A stretch of DNA of 47,207 bases, from NCBI GenBank assembly GCA_023391005.1, contig JAEWBS010000124.1, positions 1-47,207 of the forward strand, in the 5' to 3' direction. Position numbers and translations under genes: made by a program. The notes under the pieces were generated by a model. That model saw nothing but the letters and a program-made list of their open reading frames with translations, was not told the origin of the DNA and made no database searches. This DNA comes from Bacillota bacterium. GTDB taxonomy: Bacteria > Bacillota > Clostridia > Oscillospirales > Ruminococcaceae. This document shows positions 40,999-47,207 of the stretch, in pieces. Position 1 is the stretch's first letter. Each line of letters opens with the position of its first letter.

Positions 40999-41640
40999 AT
41001 GAAAATTAAGGACGTCGCAGCAATATGCAAAAAGAACAAGTTCGCCATTTTGTTTGAAAGGGGCGCGAATGATACCGTTGAGCAGTATGTTAGCGACGGC
41101 GGGGCCGTTTATAAGTTGTTCGGGCTGCCTTATCTTGACGCTTCAAACTTGCTGACCATTTTTGACGTGCCAGAAAAAAACCGCCCTAAGTGGGCGGTAT
41201 GCAATAAGGCATTACCAGATGAAATTAGCCTTGCGGACTGCTGCGAGGACGAAATGCCAATAGACGAGCGGGATGCATACCCGGAAATTGTACACGCCGA
41301 GCGGGCGTTGAAGCCGCTAAAAATCAGTGACGGCATTCTATTTATTCAAACGCGATATTTAAAACCCGTTTCAGACGAGCAGGAATTCCAACGATTGTTT
41401 GAGCGCAAGACCGCATCAGGGATAAGCTACATTGTAGTCAAAACCGGGCTAATCGTTCAGGCAGCCATTATGCCCATGAAGATGCCGGGCGGAAATTTTG
41501 CGGATTCGCTGGAAGGACTGGCAGATCAAATTAGATCAGCCACCAAGCGCGAGAAAGCGAAGAAACAGGCCGAGAAGCTCGCCGAAATGGGCCTGACCAT
41601 CAATCAGGACACCGGCGAGGTGCAGGAAATGCAACCATAA
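40999..41640 (+). CDS. phage protein, unknown
   Basis: 213 residues from the ATG preceded by AGGAAGGA. The N-terminus (MKIKDVAAICKKNKFAILFE) starts a mixed alpha/beta region; the C-terminus is a charged helix (KREKAKKQAEKLAEMG). No motif I can assign. Similar proteins occur in clostridial phages without known role. Confidence 0.65.
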   Translation: MKIKDVAAICKKNKFAILFERGANDTVEQYVSDGGAVYKLFGLPYLDASNLLTIFDVPEKNRPKWAVCNKALPDEISLADCCEDEMPIDERDAYPEIVHAERALKPLKISDGILFIQTRYLKPVSDEQEFQRLFERKTASGISYIVVKTGLIVQAAIMPMKMPGGNFADSLEGLADQIRSATKREKAKKQAEKLAEMGLTINQDTGEVQEMQP

Positions 41641-41668
41641 ACAAGGGTTTGGAGGTATACGAGAACGG

Positions 41669-42253
41669 ATGGACGGTTTAATAGGCAGCCGCATATGTGG
41701 CGGTAACACCGCATATAAGCGTGCACAATCAGACTATTATCCTACGCCGACAGAGGTGACGGCAGCTTTACTCCAATATCTACAGCTGCCGCGTGGATCC
41801 CGAATATGGGAACCGGCTTGCGGTGAGGGTTATATGGCAAATGTTTTTATCCAGTCAGGTTATGCCGTGACATCAACTGACCTCAACGATCAGGGCTTTG
41901 GGGAATGCGGAGTGGACTTTTTAACGGCTGATCTGCGGACGTGCGATTGGATTATCACCAACCCGCCGTTTAATCTGGCAGATTTGTTTATACGCAGGTG
42001 CGCGCATCACGGCAAGCCGTTTGCGCTTTTGCTCAAATCTCAATATTGGCACTCAAAAAAGCGTTATACGCTATTTGAGGGGATACCGCCGTCTGAAATA
42101 TTACCGCTAACATGGAGGCCGGATTTTTTATTTAAAACACGCGGGAGTGGATCCCCATTAATGGATTGCATTTGGTGCGTTTGGCGGCCAGAAACCGCCG
42201 CAAAGACCACTTACATACCGTTGCAGCGGCCCGCTTCTTACGACAAACCATGA
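41669..42253 (+). CDS. phage N6-adenine-type DNA methyltransferase
   Basis: 194 residues. SAM motif IWEPACGEGYMANVF and catalytic NPPF in WIITNPPFNLADLF define an amino-methyltransferase, probably of the Dam/MT-A70-like phage group. YYPTPTEVTAALLQYL is the usual N-terminal phrase. GGAGGT lies 12 bases upstream, rather far. Target sequence unknown. It ends in a short linker also found at 43978-43993. Confidence 0.85.
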   Translation: MDGLIGSRICGGNTAYKRAQSDYYPTPTEVTAALLQYLQLPRGSRIWEPACGEGYMANVFIQSGYAVTSTDLNDQGFGECGVDFLTADLRTCDWIITNPPFNLADLFIRRCAHHGKPFALLLKSQYWHSKKRYTLFEGIPPSEILPLTWRPDFLFKTRGSGSPLMDCIWCVWRPETAAKTTYIPLQRPASYDKP

Positions 42254-42258
42254 TTTAG
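42243..42258 (+). repeat. intercistronic linker, type B, copy 1
   Basis: ACAAACCATGATTTAG, identical to 43978-43993; spans the stop of the adenine methyltransferase gene. Confidence 0.65.
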
Positions 42259-42267
42259 AGGTACACC

Positions 42268-42882
42268 ATGCAAAAACAATTAACGCACCTGTCGCTTTTC
42301 AGCGGCGTGGGAGGGCTGGACATAGCCGCACATTGGGCGGGCATCAAGACGGTGGGCCTGTGCGAGTTCGCGGACTATCCGCACAGCATACTTGCCAAGC
42401 GGTTTCCGGGCGTGCCGATTTGGCGGGACATACGGACACTGACAGGAGATGATTTTTATGAGCGCACAGGCCGCAGAACAGTTGACGTTGTTTCAGGAGG
42501 ATTCCCGTGCCAGCCGTTTAGCGTCGCAGGAAAGCGAAAAGGCCGAGACGATGACCGTTACCTCTGGCCGGAAATGTGCCGAGTTATCGACGAACTCAGG
42601 CCCTCTTGGATTGTTGGAGAAAATGTTGCTGGGCTCCTCTCTATGGTCGAGCCGGTTGGTGGGCCTGAGTTGGTCGGCAAGGAGATTACCCTGCGAGCGG
42701 GTCAGGACATACGAGCAGTATTTACCCAGCGGGAGCGATACACCCTCGCCGGCATCCTGCAAGACGTTGAGCGTCTCGGATATGCCGTCAGGTTATTTGT
42801 ATTACCGGCTTGTGGTGTCGGCGCAAACCACCGGCGCGACAGAATCGCAATTGTTGCCCACTCCAACAGCGGCGCTCGCTGA
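42268..42882 (+). CDS. DNA cytosine-5 methyltransferase, N-terminal part (motifs I-VIII)
   Basis: 204 residues; AGAGGT upstream. C5-methyltransferase motifs: I LSLFSGVGGLDIA, II-like VGLCEFADYPHSIL, IV GGFPCQPFS with catalytic Cys81, VI VGENVAG, VIII HRRDRIAIVA. The frame then stops at SNSGAR, without target-recognition domain or motifs IX-X, where full enzymes have a further 150 residues or more. Those missing parts appear in the overlapping frame at 42458-43696. So this is either one subunit of a two-chain enzyme or the front half of a gene broken by a frameshift. Confidence 0.85.
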   Translation: MQKQLTHLSLFSGVGGLDIAAHWAGIKTVGLCEFADYPHSILAKRFPGVPIWRDIRTLTGDDFYERTGRRTVDVVSGGFPCQPFSVAGKRKGRDDDRYLWPEMCRVIDELRPSWIVGENVAGLLSMVEPVGGPELVGKEITLRAGQDIRAVFTQRERYTLAGILQDVERLGYAVRLFVLPACGVGANHRRDRIAIVAHSNSGAR

Positions 42883-43696
42883 CCACGGAGGCCCAAACCA
42901 GCGCGACAGCAGCGGCAGACCGGGGCTGCAAATGGCGGCGGCCATGTGGGCCACGCCCAATGCACGGGATGGCCACGGCCCGACGGGTTTCAAAAATCAG
43001 CCGTCCCTCCCGTCGCAGGTTAAATTATTCCCCACGCCCCGCGCAAAGGAGGCTGGCGACTACTGTTACAGCCGAGGCGATCACGACAAGCCGACTTTAA
43101 CGCTTTCGGGTGCCGCAAAGTTATGGCCGACACCCACGGTACCCAACGGCGGCCGCAGCGTGAAGCATGTCGAGGACTGGCGCAGCGACCGCAGCGCTTA
43201 CCATAACGGAAAAAAGGTGCAGGTAGATTTAAATGCCGCCGTCAAGATGTTCCCGACGCCCAAGGCGTCTATGCGAGGCGATTGCCCATCGGAGCGCAAC
43301 AGACGCAGCCCGGATTTATCATCTGTGGTTAAGATGCTGCCTACCCCCACCACCCCGCGCCCTCACGATAACGAGAGCACCGCAGGCAAGTACATGCCGA
43401 GCCAAAACCAGCAGGATTTAGCGGCAGCAGTCGCCAAGGATGGCGGGCAGCTCAACCCCGATTGGGTAGAGTGGTTAATGGGATTTCCGCCCGGGTGGAC
43501 GGATATTGACGCGGACGCCGAGATCACCCCGCGCGACCCACAGTGGTGGGAGATAGAGCCGCCGATACCGCGCGTAGCAACCGGCATCCCGCACCGGGTG
43601 GACCGGCTGAAATGCCTTGGTAACGCCGTAGTGCCCGCCCAGTTTTACCCGATATTTGCGGCGATCGCGGCTGTCGAGAGCAACAACAAATTGTAA
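42458..43696 (+). CDS. overlapping-frame protein with C5-methyltransferase motifs IX-X and LPTPT repeats
   Basis: 412 residues in the +1 frame relative to the methyltransferase, overlapping it by 425 bases. It has its own ribosome site, AGGAG nine bases before the ATG. The overlapped N-terminus (EQLTLFQEDSRASRLA, MTVTSGRKCAELSTNSGPLG) faces motif IV and its neighbours in the other frame. The unique part repeats a phrase like LFPTP/LWPTP at least six times, then has LNPDWVEWLMGFPPGWTD (motif IX-like) and LGNAVVPAQFYPIF (motif X). I recall similar phage proteins with this phrase set. It could be the second subunit, carrying target recognition. Ends in linker type A. Confidence 0.75.
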   Translation: MSAQAAEQLTLFQEDSRASRLASQESEKAETMTVTSGRKCAELSTNSGPLGLLEKMLLGSSLWSSRLVGLSWSARRLPCERVRTYEQYLPSGSDTPSPASCKTLSVSDMPSGYLYYRLVVSAQTTGATESQLLPTPTAALADHGGPNQRDSSGRPGLQMAAAMWATPNARDGHGPTGFKNQPSLPSQVKLFPTPRAKEAGDYCYSRGDHDKPTLTLSGAAKLWPTPTVPNGGRSVKHVEDWRSDRSAYHNGKKVQVDLNAAVKMFPTPKASMRGDCPSERNRRSPDLSSVVKMLPTPTTPRPHDNESTAGKYMPSQNQQDLAAAVAKDGGQLNPDWVEWLMGFPPGWTDIDADAEITPRDPQWWEIEPPIPRVATGIPHRVDRLKCLGNAVVPAQFYPIFAAIAAVESNNKL

Positions 43697-43699
43697 TTT
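43682..43699 (+). repeat. intercistronic linker, type A, copy 1
   Basis: AACAACAAATTGTAATTT, identical to 44912-44929. It encodes the last residues and stop of the upstream gene and abuts the truncated methyltransferase. Confidence 0.65.
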
Positions 43700-43975
43700 A
43701 TGTGGAACGGTATGCTTCAAGGCGACATGAGAAACAAAGAAATTAAGATCCACCCAACGCAAAAACCGGTAGCGTTATATGAATGGTTGCTTGGAAAATA
43801 TGCGGTTGCGGGCGACAAGATACTTGATACGCATGTCGGCAGCGCCTCCAGCCTTATAGCCTGCCACAACATGGGCTTTGAGTACATAGGTTTTGAGATT
43901 GACCCCGGTTATTTTACAAAGGCCACCGAACGGCTAGAGGCGGTTAAGGCGCAGCAAAGCCTTTTCTATGGATAA
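43700..43975 (+). pseudogene. truncated DNA methyltransferase (C-terminal fragment)
   Basis: 91 residues, MWNGMLQGDMRNKEIKIHPTQKPVALYEWLL ... ILDTHVGSASSLIACHNMGFEYIGFEIDPGYF. This is the end of an N4-cytosine/N6-adenine methyltransferase: HPTQKP, then the SAM motif (DTHVGSASS) in the permuted order of the beta class. The first half with the DPPY/SPPY catalytic motif is absent, and the fragment starts right at linker A without a ribosome site. Probably inactive. Confidence 0.75.
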
Positions 43976-43977
43976 CA

Positions 43978-43993
43978 ACAAACCATGATTTAG
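43978..43993 (+). repeat. intercistronic linker, type B, copy 2
   Basis: ACAAACCATGATTTAG, identical to 42243-42258; between the truncated methyltransferase and the PAPS-reductase-like gene. Confidence 0.65.
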
Positions 43994-44013
43994 CGCGGAA
44001 AGGAGGCTGAGAC

Positions 44014-44913
44014 GTGCAATATCAAACAAGCCTGCTGCGCGGCCAACCAGACGACGAGGCGATCAAAATGATACGGTACTATGAGGGTTTAGCCTTGGAG
44101 TTTGACCCACGCGGGTATTGTGTCTGCACCTCGGAGGGCAAAGACAGCCGAGTGTTGGGCCACCTGATGCGCCGGGCGGGCGTTAAGCACTTTTATCTTC
44201 ATAGCATCACGGGCATTGACCCGCCGGAGCTTGTTTATTTCCAGCGACAGAATTTCGCAGAATATGAAGCGCAGGGCTATCTTACATATGACGTGATGCA
44301 CGAAAAGTCCATTTTTGCGCTGATGATGGAAAAGCTTTTCCCGCCGCTTCGCAGTATACGTTATTGCTGTGAGCATCTAAAAGAGGGCAACAAGCCCGAG
44401 CAGGGCAACGCGATATTGTGTATGGGCGTGCGAAAATTTGAAAGCACGAACCGCATGAAACGCCGCAATGAACTGGAAATAGTAATGCCAAAAAGCAAAA
44501 GCAATATCATAATGCCATTTGATAACGATGAAAACCGCAGCACTTTTGAATCTTGTTACCGTGATAATCAGCGCCACTTAAACCCGATTGCCTACTGGCG
44601 CAACGAGGATATTTGGGAATACAGCAAGGATGTGGGCTTGGAACAGTGCTGCTTGTATCAAGAGGGGTTCCCTCGGCTGGGCTGCATCGGCTGCCCTATG
44701 GCGACCGCCGCCGAAAAAGCCGCCGAGTTTGCGCGCTGGCCTAAGTTTAAACCGCTCTTTATCCGTGCGCTGGATAGGGTAATTGCCGAAAGAAAGCGGC
44801 GCGGGATGCCCTGCTACGACAACGCAGGCGGCGCCGGCGCAGATTGGTTTGAGTGGTGGATATCTGACAAAGCCCAAGAGATAACCGACCCTGACCAAAT
44901 GCTGATCGGATAA
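44014..44913 (+). CDS. phage phosphoadenosine-phosphosulfate-reductase-family protein
   Basis: 299 residues from a GTG preceded by AAAGGAGGC. The PP-loop CTSEGKDSRVLGHL (SGGKDS variant) binds ATP or PAPS-like nucleotides. Cysteines YCCEH, QCC and GCIGCPMA could hold an Fe-S cluster or zinc, as in DndC and related sulfur-handling proteins. True sulfate assimilation is unlikely inside a phage; thiolation of DNA or tRNA, or a counter-defence role, are possible. No other dnd-like gene is in the window. Confidence 0.83.
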   Translation: MQYQTSLLRGQPDDEAIKMIRYYEGLALEFDPRGYCVCTSEGKDSRVLGHLMRRAGVKHFYLHSITGIDPPELVYFQRQNFAEYEAQGYLTYDVMHEKSIFALMMEKLFPPLRSIRYCCEHLKEGNKPEQGNAILCMGVRKFESTNRMKRRNELEIVMPKSKSNIIMPFDNDENRSTFESCYRDNQRHLNPIAYWRNEDIWEYSKDVGLEQCCLYQEGFPRLGCIGCPMATAAEKAAEFARWPKFKPLFIRALDRVIAERKRRGMPCYDNAGGAGADWFEWWISDKAQEITDPDQMLIG

Positions 44914-44929
44914 CAACAAATTGTAATTT
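44912..44929 (+). repeat. intercistronic linker, type A, copy 2
   Basis: AACAACAAATTGTAATTT, identical to 43682-43699; overlaps the stop of the PAPS-reductase-like gene and precedes the ribosome site GGAGGT of the next gene. Confidence 0.65.
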
Positions 44930-44940
44930 GGAGGTGCAAA

Positions 44941-45540
44941 GTGGCAAAGACCAAAGAAACGCTATACCTCGAAGACCGCATATATTCCGCTACAAAAAAA
45001 CAGGGCGTTTTCTGCTGCTTTGAGGTCACGATCGGATGGTGGGGCAAAGAGCGCGTCGACTACCTTACATATGACACAAAAGGCATTTGGCGCTGTTATG
45101 AAATAAAGGTTAGCCTTAGTGATTTTCATAGTAAAGCCGCAAAAACGTTTGTTGGTCACTTTAATTATTTTGTGCTCACCCGCGAATTGTATGAGAAGGT
45201 GCAAGCAGAAATACCGGATGGTATCGGGGTTTATGTGGGCGGTGAGTGTGTACGCCGTGCGAAGCGCAAGCCGCTTGGAGTGGAAGAAAACATTCTATTC
45301 CAATCAATGGTGCGGTCGCTATATCGGGAATTTCAAGCGCATCGAGCCAGCCAAGACCCGGACTATATGAAGCGGCTTAAACAGGCCGCCGAGCGGGAAC
45401 AAAAAGAGCGGCAACGGCTAAGTAGGCAACTATCAGAATTTTCATGCGCTGTGCGGGATGTGTTCGGTCAGGACGGCTGGCACAGGCTCAGAAAGTTTTT
45501 GAATGATGGCGTCGTGGCTGATGCTCACGTCGCTAAATAA
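44941..45540 (+). CDS. MmcB-like PD-(D/E)xK nuclease-fold protein
   Basis: 199 residues, GTG start after GGAGGT. The first half has the nuclease-fold signature: ERVDYLTYD (Asp) and CYEIKVSLSDFHS (Glu-x-Lys), then HFNYFVLTRELYEKVQAEIPDGIGVYV, similar to MmcB-type DNA-repair proteins. The second half is a long charged helix (YMKRLKQAAEREQKERQRLSRQ). Likely DNA cutting or binding in replication or repair. Confidence 0.72.
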   Translation: MAKTKETLYLEDRIYSATKKQGVFCCFEVTIGWWGKERVDYLTYDTKGIWRCYEIKVSLSDFHSKAAKTFVGHFNYFVLTRELYEKVQAEIPDGIGVYVGGECVRRAKRKPLGVEENILFQSMVRSLYREFQAHRASQDPDYMKRLKQAAEREQKERQRLSRQLSEFSCAVRDVFGQDGWHRLRKFLNDGVVADAHVAK

Positions 45541-45569
45541 CAGTTGACCGTCAGAAAGGACGTGACAGT

Positions 45570-45905
45570 ATGAGCATAAAACCCCTTATCCCGCCCGTAG
45601 AGGCGTTAGTCCAAGAGGAATTAGCCAGAGCCAGCGCCAAGTTCGGAGAGCGTCACCACTCGCCGCATGAAGCATATGCGGTGATGTTGGAAGAACATAT
45701 AGAGATGGTGGCTGAAGTCCAAAGAGCAGGAGAAGCAGTGAATCGCTATTTCCGCCGCATTATGGCGAATGAATCTCCTGAATTATTAAATAAAACCGTT
45801 ACGGACGCTAAAAGCTACGCAATAGCCGCCGCCTGCGAAGCGATCCAACTCGCAGCAATGTGCGAAAAGGCCCTGCGCGGGTATGAAACGGAGGACAGGC
45901 CATGA
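45570..45905 (+). CDS. phage protein, unknown
   Basis: 111 residues, AGAAAGGACGT upstream. PPVEALVQEELARASAKFGERHHSPHEAYAVMLEEHIEMVAEV has Glu pairs in an E-x2-E-like helix that recall MazG-like nucleotide pyrophosphohydrolases, but no complete motif set. Overlaps the next gene by four bases. Confidence 0.65.
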   Translation: MSIKPLIPPVEALVQEELARASAKFGERHHSPHEAYAVMLEEHIEMVAEVQRAGEAVNRYFRRIMANESPELLNKTVTDAKSYAIAAACEAIQLAAMCEKALRGYETEDRP

Positions 45906-46480
45906 GCCAAACGTCTAAAAGCAATCGGATTGCCAGCGTATACGATATTACCAAGGGCATACCGCTTGAACGCCTTGCTTTTATTTGCGAGGCAGAGCTA
46001 GGGAGAAAGCTCGTTGCGTTTGCGTCAACCGAGTCTGCAAAACGGGCAGCCGAAGAAGCCTACGCAGAGGCGTTTTGTGATTTAGCGGAATCATCCGCTA
46101 ATGAATGGCTGGAACAGCAGGATGCGGAAGAAGCCAACGAGATTGTAAAGGCGCTGCGATGCCACGCTGATCCTGACTTGCTTTGCGGTGAGTGTCCTTA
46201 TGAGGGCACCTCAGATTGCGGGCGCAGAATGGCCGCAGATGCCGCCGACCTGATAGAGAGCCTGCAAGCCCAGCTCGGAGACAAAACCGCCTTGCTTGAT
46301 GCCGCCATTGCGGGTCAAGAGACATTGCAGCGGGCGCTTGCTGAGAGCCAATCAAGAGAGAGAGCAGCAGTAGAGGATATGAGGGCGGGGATTATGGATA
46401 GGGCATGTGAGGTTTGTGCGAAGTATTATAATCGGCATGAATGTGACGGTTGTAGCTTCGAATGGCGCGGACCTCAGTAG
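45902..46480 (+). CDS. phage protein, unknown, Cys-containing
   Basis: 192 residues, ATG overlapping the previous stop. Helical with two Cys groups: LLCGECPYEGTSDCGRRM and ACEVCAKYYNRHECDGCSFEW, possible zinc sites. The middle is a coiled-coil-like stretch (LIESLQAQLGDKTALLDAAIAGQETLQRALAE). Function unknown. Confidence 0.63.
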   Translation: MSQTSKSNRIASVYDITKGIPLERLAFICEAELGRKLVAFASTESAKRAAEEAYAEAFCDLAESSANEWLEQQDAEEANEIVKALRCHADPDLLCGECPYEGTSDCGRRMAADAADLIESLQAQLGDKTALLDAAIAGQETLQRALAESQSRERAAVEDMRAGIMDRACEVCAKYYNRHECDGCSFEWRGPQ

Positions 46481-46493
46481 AGAGGAGGAGTAA

Positions 46494-46694
46494 ATGAAGA
46501 AGTTTCCTTGTTACAATTGCCCTAGAATCGGCGAAGAAGCGCCCCGGTGCAATGACTGGAAAAAATGCAGGTCATACCGTGGCTGGCTAAGAGGCCAAGG
46601 AATAAAAGGGCTGGCAATATACGTCGCTGGATTAATCGTAGAGCGTCGCAAAGCTAAGCAGGCCGGGGAGGTAAAGCAGCATGCCGACGACTAA
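46494..46694 (+). CDS. small Cys-rich phage protein, unknown
   Basis: 66 residues, GAGGAGG upstream. CYNCPRIGEEAPRCNDWKKC suggests a zinc knuckle; a hydrophobic stretch LAIYVAGLIV follows. Overlaps the next gene by 14 bases. Confidence 0.62.
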   Translation: MKKFPCYNCPRIGEEAPRCNDWKKCRSYRGWLRGQGIKGLAIYVAGLIVERRKAKQAGEVKQHADD

Positions 46695-46887
46695 AAGCCT
46701 CGAGCAAATTGTCCTCACCCGTAAACGCCAGTGCAGCCGTTGCAAAAAGACCATGCAACGCGGCGATGTGGCGATAAAGTATACCGTGGATACAACCGGT
46801 TTGGTGCAGTATCATGCTACAAAATATTGGTGCGCTGACTGCGAGAGCAGACGGCTTGAGAGGAGCAAGCAGGATGGACAACCTTAA
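46681..46887 (+). CDS. small zinc-finger-like phage protein, unknown
   Basis: 68 residues, GGGGAGGT upstream. Two C-x2-C pairs (CSRCKKT and WCADCES) 38 residues apart suggest one zinc-ribbon or PARP-type finger. Overlaps the next gene by 14 bases. Confidence 0.62.
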   Translation: MPTTKSLEQIVLTRKRQCSRCKKTMQRGDVAIKYTVDTTGLVQYHATKYWCADCESRRLERSKQDGQP

Positions 46888-47207
46888 ACCGTGCCCGTTT
46901 TGCGGGCTTGACGCAGAACTGATTAGTGATGATACCACTACATACGGATACCCAACGCCAAACTGGGCAGTAAGGTGCGTTAACGAAATCTGCATCGCCA
47001 ACGACATATTTCCGAACTACTCCCAGCATGAGGATGCCGTAGAAGATTGGAACCGCCGCGCCCAGCCCGCCAACGATCATTTGACCCTCGACGAGCTGAG
47101 GGGGATGGACAAAGAACCTGTGTGGATTGACGAGCGTGAAGAACCAAAATATTCGGGGTGGTACATAGCCTATTGGGACAGGGGCAAATATCTTGTCTTG
47201 CAAAGCA
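46874..47207 (+). CDS. Lar-like restriction-alleviation-family protein, cut by window end
   Basis: At least 111 residues, open to the edge; no stop seen. MDNLKPCPFCGLDAELISDD, WAVRCVNEICIANDIFP and DAVEDWNRRA match the zinc-binding Lar_restr_allev domain, named for a Rac-prophage protein that lowers type I restriction. Here the domain covers the first ~60 residues, and an unrelated extension follows (LTLDELRGMDKEPVWIDEREEPKYSGWYIAYWDRGKYLVL). Anti-restriction activity is inferred from the family and from the methyltransferase-rich context. An AGGA-like site precedes the ATG. Confidence 0.72.
   Translation, partial: MDNLKPCPFCGLDAELISDDTTTYGYPTPNWAVRCVNEICIANDIFPNYSQHEDAVEDWNRRAQPANDHLTLDELRGMDKEPVWIDEREEPKYSGWYIAYWDRGKYLVLQS

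Larger units (their letters stand above)
34429..47207. mobile_element. prophage, left arm; continues past the window
   Basis: Gene order is that of a temperate phage: leftward integrase and CI-like repressor, a compact promoter-operator region, then rightward, mostly overlapping early genes (Cro-like, HUH Rep-like, VRR-NUC, several DNA methyltransferases, Lar-like). No structural genes appear before the window ends. The left attachment site should be near the integrase 3' end (about 34.3-34.6 kb) but I could not define its core. Confidence 0.85.

Noticed and set aside
42449..43696. Sequencing frameshift as the only explanation for the split methyltransferase
   Set aside because: Not excluded, but less likely. 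The +1 frame has its own ribosome site, is open for more than 400 bases across the first gene, and its overlapped N-terminus resembles phage proteins I recall.
1..47207. CRISPR array
   Set aside because: No regularly spaced repeats of 24-40 bases with unique spacers and no cas-like gene seen.

Overview
The window is chromosomal DNA of a fairly GC-rich member of the Bacillota, class Clostridia (Oscillospirales-like), running into an integrated phage at its right end. The assignment rests on gene content and signals: a SecA with a C-terminal CPCGSGKKYKHCC zinc tail, prmC next to DUF1385 and DUF896 genes, strong AGGAGG-type ribosome sites, consensus sigma-A promoters, TTG and GTG starts, and Ala/Ser/Pro-rich linkers on lipoproteins. 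No 16S or other species-level marker is present.

Chromosomal part (1-34.3 kb). A tRNA-Val(GAC) lies at the left edge. Next come a three-gene polar amino-acid ABC importer whose binding protein appears circularly permuted, a cell-wall amidase with an SH3 domain, and secA. An ABC-type efflux locus follows: an ATPase, a membrane-anchored protein of unknown function, and, after an 870-nt non-coding gap, two ABC-2-like membrane proteins. Housekeeping genes come next: a (p)ppGpp-hydrolase-like HD protein, a U32 peptidase/rRNA-hydroxylation-type protein and a HAD phosphatase. A leftward operon then reads, in transcription order, lipoprotein - response regulator - (820-nt gap) - histidine kinase - DUF1385 - prmC - DUF896. 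Asparaginase and a trans-aconitate-methyltransferase-like gene are followed by a catabolic-looking operon: FCD-GntR regulator, UroD/MtaA-like protein, TRAP transporter P-Q-M and a CyuA-type cysteine desulfidase. A hemerythrin and an AT-rich SnoaL-like gene complete this part.

Prophage part (about 34.4 kb to the right edge, continuing beyond it). A large serine recombinase, a small basic protein and a CI-like repressor are read leftward. A perfect-consensus promoter containing repressor-like half-sites drives the rightward early genes: a Cro-like protein, many small proteins, a HUH-type Rep-like protein, a VRR-NUC nuclease, an adenine methyltransferase, a cytosine-5 methyltransferase split over two overlapping reading frames, a truncated methyltransferase, a PAPS-reductase-like protein, an MmcB-like nuclease and a Lar-like restriction-alleviation protein cut by the window end.

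The items most worth following up are: (1) the circularly permuted amino-acid-binding lipoprotein; (2) a ~285-nt non-coding repeat present twice, each time inside an operon gap, co-oriented with transcription and with hairpins kept by compensating changes; (3) the overlapping two-frame cytosine methyltransferase; (4) short repeated linkers bounding the phage methyltransferase cassettes; and (5) the UroD-TRAP-CyuA operon.
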